Assembly: GCF_002192415.1 (NCBI RefSeq)
Contig: NZ_CP021780.1
Coordinates: 1,922,001 to 1,986,000 of the forward strand
DNA: 64,000 nt
Source of the DNA: Paenibacillus donghaensis
GTDB lineage: Bacteria; Bacillota; Bacilli; Paenibacillales; Paenibacillaceae
Direction: 5' to 3'
In this document: piece after piece, positions 10,176 to 17,632 of the stretch
How positions within the stretch are numbered: the stretch's first letter is position 1
Layout: each line of letters opens with the position of its first letter
Position numbers and translations under genes: made by a program
The notes under the pieces: generated by a model
Databases searched by the model: none
Told to the model about the DNA's origin: nothing
What the model saw: the letters and a program-made list of their open reading frames with translations, nothing else

Positions 10176-10217
10176 GCAAACTACCCGGCGATCGCGAAGA
10201 TCCGCCGGGTAGTTTGC
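10176..10217 (+). terminator. terminator of the DUF5107/GH2 operon
   Basis: Perfect 15-base inverted repeat (10176-10190 and 10203-10217, GCAAACTACCCGGCG), six bases after the GH2 stop. There is no long T run, so it may act in both directions. Confidence 0.7.
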
Positions 10218-10233
10218 TAGGATAACAACACTC

Positions 10234-10419
10234 TTATAATGTGACAACGCTCCCGAGTGGAATAGCCTCAACCTCTTCAAGAGTTGAGGGTGTGGGAGTT
10301 TCCGCCAGCACAGGTATCTTCAATGCGGCAAGCGTCTGCAGCAGAGAGACCGCAAGTACTACAAAATCACTGTCTGCGGCCAGATCCTCTGGTGAGCTGG
10401 ATTGCCCGAAACAAAACAT
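10234..10419 (-). pseudogene. Gfo/Idh/MocA oxidoreductase remnant (internal deletion)
   Basis: The minus-strand frame reads AADSDFVVLAV, LAALKIPVLAETPT and then directly IPLGSVVTL at the end. These match the N-terminal third and the last residues of the intact oxidoreductase at 37481-38527 (AADCDFVVLAV, LAALKIPVLAETPT, and final TLGSAVTL). About 240 internal residues and the Rossmann GxGxxA start are gone. It is one of three copies in the window, two of them decayed. Confidence 0.75.
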
Positions 10420-10436
10420 TAGGGAGCGATGATAAT

Positions 10437-10695
10437 GGATTCAGTAATAAACGATTTGCCGCGCAAACTGACCATCACGATGTGGGATTTCTCCTGGTAG
10501 AACCTTACAGCGATCTTGAGGCGGGAGTTAAGGAAGTGGTGGATAGGGGATACAATACGATTCGAATCTGTCGATGCCGTTCTTATTGTTCACAGCGGAA
10601 AGGCAGACGGCCGGGTCCCTTACATTTCGGCAGCCTGGGAGCTGTCGGGCAGCGGACATGCTGGTACAATTGCCGCGGTGGAGCCGATTAGTAAT
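10437..10695 (+). pseudogene. cellulase-like family protein remnant, copy 1
   Basis: The plus strand encodes NDLPRKLTITMWDFSW, then a stop, then shifted frames giving the equivalents of AVDRGYNTIRIC, GRRPGPLHFGSLGAVGQR and WYNCRGGA. The same segments, also broken, occur at 28648-29064. They resemble the N-terminal part of cellulase-like TIM-barrel proteins common in Paenibacillus. Deletions, a stop and frameshifts make it nonfunctional, and nothing after about 90 residues remains. Confidence 0.65.
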
Positions 10696-10702
10696 AGATG
10701 CA

Positions 10703-10742
10703 CAAATAATCATCAGATTCTTTGATGATTATTTGGATGTTT
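10703..10742 (+). terminator. terminator-like hairpin
   Basis: 13-base inverted repeat CAAATAATCATCA / TGATGATTATTTG (10703-10715 and 10723-10735) followed by a T run at about 10739-10746. It ends the decayed plus-strand unit and insulates the two-component genes downstream. Confidence 0.6.
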
Positions 10743-10848
10743 TTTTGAAATTACAATCTGAAGATTTAAATGTATAAATGAACTTACGGTTACTATTCCT
10801 GAAACCGTTCCAGAAAGAAAAAACATGCTTCTACTGTAGAGTCCAGAG

Positions 10849-10865
10849 TTGTATCCAAATTGTAA
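10849..10865 (+). promoter_or_regulatory. candidate response-regulator site upstream of the two-component operon
   Basis: TTGTATCCAAATTGTAA contains a TTGTA direct repeat with 11-base period, the layout used by OmpR/PhoB proteins. It lies about 110 bases before the response regulator start. The same 17 bases with one change occur in inverse orientation at 14309-14325 before the ABC ATPase. The autoregulatory role is inferred. Confidence 0.5.
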
Positions 10866-10973
10866 CTTATAGGGTTGTTGATCAAAGAGTAAGATGAATG
10901 AAGAAATATCTGATAAAATAAAGAAGATAAAAAGATGATTTTAGATATTGTAATTAGGGAGATTTGCACAGCC

Positions 10974-11675
10974 ATGAAGCAGAAAACGATTTTATTAATT
11001 GAAGATGAAGACCCCATACGTGATTTGCTTGCTTACTCCCTTCGCAAAGAAGGTTTTGTTACCAGAGAAGCGGCTACAGGCACGCAGGGTCTGGAGATTC
11101 TGAAGCATTTCAAACCGGATTTGCTTTTGCTGGACTTGATGTTGCCAGACATGAGCGGTTTTGATATTTGTAAACAAGTTTCTTTGAACTCCGCGATCCC
11201 GGTTATCATGATTACAGCCAAATCTGATACATTAGATAAAGTTCTGGGCATGGAGCTGGGAGCCGATGATTATATCACCAAACCTTTTGATATTAGAGAA
11301 GTGATTGCCCGAATCCGGGCGATTTTCCGCAGAATTGAATTAATTGGAGATTCTTTGGAGAACAACACCTCTGAAGTCATCCGTTTGGAGGCAGAGATTC
11401 AGATTCATAAAGGGAAACGGGAAGTGCTGAAAGGTGGAATGAAACTTGGACTCACCAATAAGGAATATGATCTTCTGTTATTTTTTGCAGAGCATAAGGG
11501 AAGAGTATTCAGCAGATCCGACCTCTTAGATAAGGTATGGGATTTTGATTTTGCTGGAGATACCAGGACTGTAGATATCCACGTGCAAAGAATCCGTAAA
11601 AAACTGGATGAGGAGCACAGCTTATCCATGATTGAGACGATCTTCGGCATCGGGTATAAGCTGGTATCGAGGTGA
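10974..11675 (+). CDS. OmpR/PhoB-family response regulator
   Basis: 233 aa from ATG 10974 (AGGGAG upstream; an in-frame ATG at 10935 lacks a site and would add unrelated residues). Receiver domain with the acidic pair IEDED, phosphoacceptor D54 in LLLDLMLPDMSG, the T/S of MITAKSD with its Lys, and ADDYITKPFD. The C-terminal winged helix contains LTNKEYDLLLFFAEHKGRVF and RTVDIHVQRIRKKL. It is the first gene of an operon with the kinase five bases downstream. It probably controls the adjacent exporter genes through the shared 17-base site. Confidence 0.9.
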   Translation: MKQKTILLIEDEDPIRDLLAYSLRKEGFVTREAATGTQGLEILKHFKPDLLLLDLMLPDMSGFDICKQVSLNSAIPVIMITAKSDTLDKVLGMELGADDYITKPFDIREVIARIRAIFRRIELIGDSLENNTSEVIRLEAEIQIHKGKREVLKGGMKLGLTNKEYDLLLFFAEHKGRVFSRSDLLDKVWDFDFAGDTRTVDIHVQRIRKKLDEEHSLSMIETIFGIGYKLVSR

Positions 11676-11679
11676 GAAC

Positions 11680-13095
11680 ATGAAATTTCCAATTCAATTT
11701 AAGATTGTGGTTGTGTTTTCAATTATTATTTTTGTGGGGCTTTCTGCAATGCTGTTTGTGTCCTATAGAGTTACGGAACAAAATATGTACCAAATCATTG
11801 ATGAGGATATGTTTAATACTAAAACAAATTTGGATATTTATATTAATCAATATTTTCTGGTCCATAAGAAGAGGATGAGTAAAGAATCATTGGTCTCGGA
11901 AAAAAATAGGCTCACACAGGAATTAACAGCGGGGATTGGCGGGCCTGTGACGATTTTCTATATGAACGGGGACAAGAACCAGGCCGAATCTACCTTACGC
12001 TCCCAAATCGCTTACACGATTAATAGGGTAGACCATAAAGTCATTGTCAGTTTGTCCTTCCCTATCCTGCAGAAGCAGTCGACCATTGGTTTTTTGGAAT
12101 ACCAGAAAGATTACAGCCAGCTCTACCAGAGAAATGCCCGTTTTCAATCCATCATCAAAATGTTTGCCTCTGTCATTTTCAGCTTTATCTTTATTGCTTC
12201 CATCTTTATTTCCAGAAAAATCACCAAGCCGATTCGAGAACTGACCGAACGTTCCAATCAGGTCACTTTAGGCAATTTCAACATAGATATTTCAATCTCA
12301 TCCCGGGATGAGATTGGCGAGTTAGCCCGCCGGTTTCAGATCATGATTAAACACATAAAAAATCAGATCGAAATTATTAAACAAGAACGGGATGAAGTCA
12401 AGCAGGCTCAGGCCCAAAGCAAAGTTTTTTTTGACAATGTTACGCATGAACTGAAGACTCCCTTAACAACCATTCTCGGCTATGCACAGATTGTGAAAGA
12501 CAACGGATTTACAGATGCTTTCTTTTTTGAAAAAGGGCTTAATTATATCATCCATGAAAGTCAGCGGTTAAATCGAACGGTCGTTGAAATTCTGGAACTA
12601 TCCCAATCGGCAACATTGAGCACCACCTATCACTTCGAAAAGGTTGATTTGTCGGAAATTGCCAAAGAAGCATGTGAGGATATGAAAATTAAAGCCAGAA
12701 AATATAATATTGATATTCATTTCGAACTTCAAGAGGGATTATTTACTTTAGGGGACCGGGATAAAATGAAAGAGGTCTTTCTGAATTTGCTAGATAACTC
12801 CATTAAATATGGTTACGTGAACTCAATGATTTACGTGGAATCCTGGAAAGAGGGAGATACGGCTGTAGTCAAAATCAAAGATGAGGGGGAAGGGATTCCG
12901 GCAGAGCAGCTCAATTATGTGTTCGAACCATTCTACAGAGCGAAGAGAAACGCCCCAAAAGAAAAGGGAAGTGCCGGACTCGGCTTAACTATTGTAAAAA
13001 ACATTGTCGATGATCATCATGGAGCAATTAAACTACAGAGCATTTTGAATGAAGGCACAGAAATCAAAATCAGCTTGCCGGGGGATGGGAAATGA
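11680..13095 (+). CDS. sensor histidine kinase
   Basis: 471 aa from ATG 11680, almost abutting the response regulator stop. Membrane segment at about 8-28, extracellular sensor of about 130 residues, second membrane segment at about 161-178, HAMP (ITKPIRELTERSNQ), a short coiled coil, HisKA with H256 in NVTHELKTPLTTILGY, and HATPase with the N box LLDNSIKYG, DEGEGIPAEQ and GSAGLGLTIV. All expected residues are present. The medium-sized outer loop suggests direct sensing of an envelope signal. It overlaps the next gene by four bases. Confidence 0.9.
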   Translation: MKFPIQFKIVVVFSIIIFVGLSAMLFVSYRVTEQNMYQIIDEDMFNTKTNLDIYINQYFLVHKKRMSKESLVSEKNRLTQELTAGIGGPVTIFYMNGDKNQAESTLRSQIAYTINRVDHKVIVSLSFPILQKQSTIGFLEYQKDYSQLYQRNARFQSIIKMFASVIFSFIFIASIFISRKITKPIRELTERSNQVTLGNFNIDISISSRDEIGELARRFQIMIKHIKNQIEIIKQERDEVKQAQAQSKVFFDNVTHELKTPLTTILGYAQIVKDNGFTDAFFFEKGLNYIIHESQRLNRTVVEILELSQSATLSTTYHFEKVDLSEIAKEACEDMKIKARKYNIDIHFELQEGLFTLGDRDKMKEVFLNLLDNSIKYGYVNSMIYVESWKEGDTAVVKIKDEGEGIPAEQLNYVFEPFYRAKRNAPKEKGSAGLGLTIVKNIVDDHHGAIKLQSILNEGTEIKISLPGDGK

Positions 13096-14237
13096 AGAGA
13101 GGAAATTTATTAGGGAATTACCGGCAATACATCATCTTGGGTCTTTTACTGCTTGTATTTATATTGGGATTCTATGGACTTGGCAGCATCTATGCCTTAA
13201 GCAGTATTGGATCTAGAACTGTGGTTCTGAAAAATAGTCAATTCAGTACGAGTCTTACCTCAATAAATACTGAGGCTTTTGAGATTAAAGCTGTAACCAA
13301 GCTGACCAATGATTATCCCCTATATGATCTTCAAGTGCGAGATCACAATAATGTTATTATTAATGTGCCAGACCACTCTTTTAGTGGATTGAAAATAGCA
13401 GAATTGCATCTGGATAATAATCAATTGTCTGATATTGCTGAGAATGTTGGAAATGATATTACCTTGACTCCGGATGCGAAACAGCTTATCTATACGAAGT
13501 CAGATTATAGTGGGGAGAACTTAAGAACTTATGTGTACAGCCTACAGTTGAATAAGGAGTTGAAACAGCTGAAGGATTATTCCTACCTCAGGGTCTTCAT
13601 TGATCATGAACGTTATTTGGGATTCTCCGGGAGCGCCTTTGCACTGACTAATGTCACTACGGGCAAAGTTCAGCAGTTGTTCACGTATGACCGATTACTG
13701 CAATTAATAGCAGCTGGCAGTGGCTCCGATAATCAGAACGGAATCACAATTAGATTGGATCTCATCCGGAAGGCAGAACAGAATAAGGTATATTTTTTAG
13801 CGGATCTTAACAGCAGCTCGGCTATATTTGAAATGGATTTGAAGAATACAAACAAGGTAAAGTTAGTGGCCCAAGGTCAACAAATTAATCAATTTATGGT
13901 AATGAAGAACGGCAATTTATTGCTCCAGGGAAAAGTAGAAAATACAGATGGACTCTTTCTGTACAATCAAGCGGCCGGCCAATTCAAGCTTTTACAGGAA
14001 GGCATGATAACGAATTATGCGTTGCAGTCCGATGAAAGCCGAATCGCCTACTTTATGGTGAACAATAACCAAATGTGGGACCTGCATACTGTTTATTTGG
14101 ACAATGGGAGCCTGGATTCAGATACAGTGATCTATCGAAACATCCATTCTGTACAAACGATGAAATGGCATCAGGACGATCTATTCATCATCAGCAGCCA
14201 ATTAAGTAAAAGCGAAATATACCGTTTTACATTTTAG
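13092..14237 (+). CDS. membrane-anchored extracellular protein, propeller-like
   Basis: 381 aa, ATGA overlap with the kinase. One membrane segment at about 14-34 (YIILGLLLLVFILGFYGLGS), then an exported domain with repeating short blocks (for example LTPDAKQLIYTKSDYSG, LQSDESRIAYFMVNNNQMWD) in the style of TolB/WD40-like beta-propellers. No enzyme motif is seen. Being in the same unit as the kinase, it may assist signal sensing, but that is inference. A terminator follows directly. Confidence 0.6.
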   Translation: MKRGNLLGNYRQYIILGLLLLVFILGFYGLGSIYALSSIGSRTVVLKNSQFSTSLTSINTEAFEIKAVTKLTNDYPLYDLQVRDHNNVIINVPDHSFSGLKIAELHLDNNQLSDIAENVGNDITLTPDAKQLIYTKSDYSGENLRTYVYSLQLNKELKQLKDYSYLRVFIDHERYLGFSGSAFALTNVTTGKVQQLFTYDRLLQLIAAGSGSDNQNGITIRLDLIRKAEQNKVYFLADLNSSSAIFEMDLKNTNKVKLVAQGQQINQFMVMKNGNLLLQGKVENTDGLFLYNQAAGQFKLLQEGMITNYALQSDESRIAYFMVNNNQMWDLHTVYLDNGSLDSDTVIYRNIHSVQTMKWHQDDLFIISSQLSKSEIYRFTF

Positions 14238-14254
14238 ACACGGCTATTGCCAAT

Positions 14255-14288
14255 AGACCAGCGTATATCTAACTGCGCTGGTCTTATT
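14255..14288 (+). terminator. terminator of the two-component operon
   Basis: 9-base perfect stem AGACCAGCG / CGCTGGTCT (14255-14263 and 14276-14284) followed by TATTTG, 18 bases after the stop at 14237. Confidence 0.65.
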
Positions 14289-14308
14289 TGTGCGCGGCAG
14301 CGAATAAT

Positions 14309-14360
14309 TTACAACTTGGATACAAGTCTGTCGAAGACCGATACAATCATTTTTTATAAT
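14309..14360 (+). promoter_or_regulatory. promoter of the ABC exporter genes with response-regulator site
   Basis: TTACAACTTGGATACAA (14309-14325) is the reverse complement of the 10849 site with one difference. A good -10 box, TATAAT, lies at 14355-14360. No -35 hexamer is seen at the right spacing, consistent with activation by a bound regulator. Start codon at 14403. Confidence 0.5.
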
Positions 14361-14402
14361 GGGGGTAACGAAACACAATTCATTATAAAAGGGAGTCGTA
14401 AC

Positions 14403-15110
14403 ATGCTGCGCGTAGAGAATTTATCACATGCTTTTAGTAACAGCACGGAGATAGTCCCGGTGCTGCATCAAGTCAGCTTTCAAGTGAAGCCGGGAGAGAT
14501 GGTCGCTCTGCTAGGGAGCTCAGGATCGGGTAAATCGACCATGTTAAATCTTATGGCAGGCTTAATGAAACCAACAGAAGGCCGAATTTATATTGCTGAT
14601 CAGGATATTGTCAAGATGAGTGAGAATAAACTGGCCGAATTCAGGCGTGGACATATCGGTTTTGTTTTTCAGTCCTATGAATTAATCGCTACAATGACGG
14701 TACGTGAAAATGTGGAATTACCGCTTGTTTTTCAATCAGTACGTCCCTCCGTACGTAGAAAGAAGGCGCTTGCTCTGCTGGAGGAGGTAGGTCTACCGAA
14801 CAAATCAGAGCTCTTTCCTTCACAACTGTCGGGTGGCCAGCAGCAGCGCGTAAGTATAGCGAGGTCTCTAATTACAGAGCCTTCCATCATTTTTGCCGAT
14901 GAACCTACCGGAAATTTGGATACCAAAACAGAGGAAGAGATCATCGGAATTCTGCAGCGTCTAAACAAGGCAAGAAATACAACTTTCGTCATTGTAACAC
15001 ATGAAGCGGAGGTTGCGGAGCAGATGCAGAGCGTTATTACACTCCGGAACGGATATCTGGTAACAGAACAAGGTGATAGAGAAGGCTTGCCAGCAGGGAG
15101 GGGGGCTTAA
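14403..15110 (+). CDS. MacB/LolD-type ABC transporter ATP-binding protein
   Basis: 235 aa from ATG 14403 (GGGAGT upstream; the longer open frame covers the promoter). Walker A GSSGSGKST at 38-46, Q loop FVFQSYELIATMTV, signature LSGGQQQRV, Walker B IIFADEPTG and switch VIVTHE. The sequence fits the MacB/LolD/BceA branch that powers mechanotransmission or export rather than nutrient import. It overlaps the permease start by one base. With the adaptor at 20396 it would make a MacAB-like set. Confidence 0.9.
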   Translation: MLRVENLSHAFSNSTEIVPVLHQVSFQVKPGEMVALLGSSGSGKSTMLNLMAGLMKPTEGRIYIADQDIVKMSENKLAEFRRGHIGFVFQSYELIATMTVRENVELPLVFQSVRPSVRRKKALALLEEVGLPNKSELFPSQLSGGQQQRVSIARSLITEPSIIFADEPTGNLDTKTEEEIIGILQRLNKARNTTFVIVTHEAEVAEQMQSVITLRNGYLVTEQGDREGLPAGRGA

Positions 15111-16478
15111 TGCGTATTCGTGACATTACAAGCTTGGCTTGGGATCAAATTAAAAGACGTAAAGTAGTCACGGCATTGTGCATGACAGGGATTTCGATAG
15201 GTTGTGCTTCTCTCATAGTCGCCATGAGTGTTGGAGAATCTGCACAACAGTATTCCTTAGATGAGATGAACAGGAACTTCAAGATGAATGAAATCACCGT
15301 CAAACCAAATGAAGGGATATCTACAAAAGGCAGCGGCACTTCGGAAAAAGGGAACTTTGATAGAGGAAAGCTGACCAGACAGAAGTTAGAGCTTATTAAG
15401 AAACTCCCATATGTTACAGCAGTAGCACCTTTTATGCAGATTGAAAGCCTTGAGATGATCACGATAGACAATAAAATTAACTATGTAGAGGTCATTGGCA
15501 CGGATCTCCAATCACTCACCAGCTTTGACAAAACTTTTGTACAGGGAGGCGCTTCAGATTCGGGGGCACAGTTGTATTAAACTATGGGGCGACTATTGGC
15601 TTGATGGATAGCGAAACGGTCAAAAAGATGATGGAGAGGTTACAAGAAGATCCTTATAATGATAGCTTATTACAACAATTCAATAAACTGAACATGATGC
15701 CTTCGAAATTATACCAGCAGCAAATTCAATATCAGTATTATAATGCGGAGTTCAAAAAAAACACTCTCAGCTCTTCTCTTCGTGTCATTGGAATACTAAC
15801 ACAGCAAAATGGAGCTAGAGAGGAGGATGCTGCTTACGATAAGAAAGCCTATGTTTCGCTGGAAACTGCACAATTGCTTTCAGAAGAGTTTAGTTTAAGA
15901 GGGGAGTCTTCAGAGGTACCAGGCTATGATTCAATTCTGGTTAAGGTAGACAGTCAGGATAATGTTGCACAAGTAGAAAGGCAAATTCAAAAGCTGATCT
16001 TGTCTACAGAAACAAACTTACACCATCAAGTCGAAGTGAATGAGAAGTTCAACATGATCAAAAAGACGGCCCTCGGAATTGGTTTGTTCATTCTTGTGAT
16101 TGCTTCTATATCTATTATTGTAGCGATGACCATGTCCACCCATCAGCGGCGCAGACAGATCGGTATTATGAAAGTTCTGGGTTCTAATTTATGGCAAATA
16201 CGTAATATGTTTATCGCTGAGGCTGCATTGCTGGGATTGCTTGGCGGGGGGATCGGGGTGTTGATTTCTTATTTAACCATATCTGGAGTGAATGAGTTGC
16301 TTGCAACAACATCTATTATCCCCTTGGAGAGTCAACGACAGGGATGACGATTTCTATGTCTTTAAAAAATATCCCGCTAGGTATTTCATTTGCTGTAATG
16401 ACGGGTGTTCTATCAGGGATATATCCGGCAATTAGTGCTTCCAATACTAATGCTCTGGTAGCGATCAAGAAAGACTAG
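15110..16478 (+). pseudogene. MacB/FtsX-type ABC permease, frameshifted
   Basis: The first part (15110-15580) has the N-terminal membrane segment and start of the outer domain (RKVVTALCMTGISIGCASL). The continuation in the -1 frame (GTVVLNYGATIGLMDSE) runs to 16347 with the typical FtsX C-terminal helices (LFILVIASISIIVAMTM, RRRQIGIMKVLGS). A second -1 shift near 16320-16328 leads to IPLGISFAVMTGVLSGIYPA and a stop at 16476-16478. The first break is at a G5 run (15562-15566) that needs one more G. The rest is well conserved, so this is either very recent decay or a sequencing error. Intact, it would be the membrane partner of the ATPase. Confidence 0.75.
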
Positions 16479-16521
16479 GCTTTACAGAAAATAATAAGTC
16501 AGCAACGAGGGGAATAAGCCA

Positions 16522-17493
16522 ATGGAAGAGTATAAGCATTTTGCACATAATATAAAAAGAAACCACCGTATAAAGAGGAACCGGAGGATATTGTTGTTTA
16601 TTGTGATTTTGCTGTTTATAGTTGGCTTTAATACGATGATCGTGAAGAAGCCAACGGTTGACAAACATGAAGTTCAATCTTCCATTGCAAATAAAGAAGA
16701 AATGACAGCAGTCCAAAAGGTGATTTCCAAGAAAAAGGATGAGCTTCATAAGGGTACAAAAAATGTAGAGGCTCTATTAAAAAATGATTATGAAGTTGAA
16801 GACATTGCCTTTGTTGAGAAGTATCTGAAGCAGCAAATTTCAGGGGATATGCCTGATGGGGCGAATGGAGAAAAAATTGCTTACTTATCATTTGATGACG
16901 GGCCCTCCGAAACCGTAACTCCAATAATACTGGATGTTTTAAAGGAAGCAAAGGTACCTGCAACTTTTTTTGTGCTGGGCCGGGAAGTGGATAAAAGTGA
17001 TGTTACTAAAAGTTTGATCAAAAGAATGATTGAAGAAGGACATGCTATAGCCAATCATTCATATTCACATAATTATGATTATTTGTATCCCAATAAGAAG
17101 GTAGATTTAGAACATTTTATGGATGACATCGAGAAGACTAATAATTCCTTAAAAACCGTATTAGGAGAAGATTTCATCACCAGGGCAGTCAGGTATCCTG
17201 GCGGTCATATGACATGGGCAAAAAATGATCCAACAGGTGTAGCTTCACTGGATAAAGCCCTAGAAGCCAAGGGTTATCACCACGTAGATTGGAATGTATT
17301 GCCGAAAGATGCAGAAGGTGCACCCAAGAACGCAGAAGAATTAATGCGTGAATTCACGAATACAGTAGCAGGCAGAGAGAAAGCTGTGATATTAATGCAC
17401 GATACTTATGGCAAGGAAGAGACCGCTAAGGCTTTGCCGGAAATGATAAAGTATCTGAAAGAACATGACTACAAATTCAGAATAATGAAATAA
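16522..17493 (+). CDS. membrane-anchored polysaccharide deacetylase (NodB domain)
   Basis: 323 aa. Basic N terminus, one membrane segment at about 23-40, a linker, then a NodB domain from about 115. Visible motifs: YLSFDDGPSE with D125 and D126, NHSYSH with metal ligands H179 and H183, the catalytic Arg region RYPGGH, DWNV, and the catalytic His in LMHDTYG (H293). All are intact, so it is probably an active de-N-acetylase of peptidoglycan or a wall polymer. It follows the ABC permease by about 40 bases and likely belongs to the same envelope module. Confidence 0.88.
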   Translation: MEEYKHFAHNIKRNHRIKRNRRILLFIVILLFIVGFNTMIVKKPTVDKHEVQSSIANKEEMTAVQKVISKKKDELHKGTKNVEALLKNDYEVEDIAFVEKYLKQQISGDMPDGANGEKIAYLSFDDGPSETVTPIILDVLKEAKVPATFFVLGREVDKSDVTKSLIKRMIEEGHAIANHSYSHNYDYLYPNKKVDLEHFMDDIEKTNNSLKTVLGEDFITRAVRYPGGHMTWAKNDPTGVASLDKALEAKGYHHVDWNVLPKDAEGAPKNAEELMREFTNTVAGREKAVILMHDTYGKEETAKALPEMIKYLKEHDYKFRIMK

Positions 17494-17632
17494 TCTCAAA
17501 AAAATGTGATATCTCCTATAAATGATTAAATTGGCTATCTGTTTTACTATCATACGTTAGGAATAATTTTCCATCCGTTTTGCTCAGTTATATATAGTAT
17601 TAAATTTTGTATAGATTTTTTAGGAGGAAACC

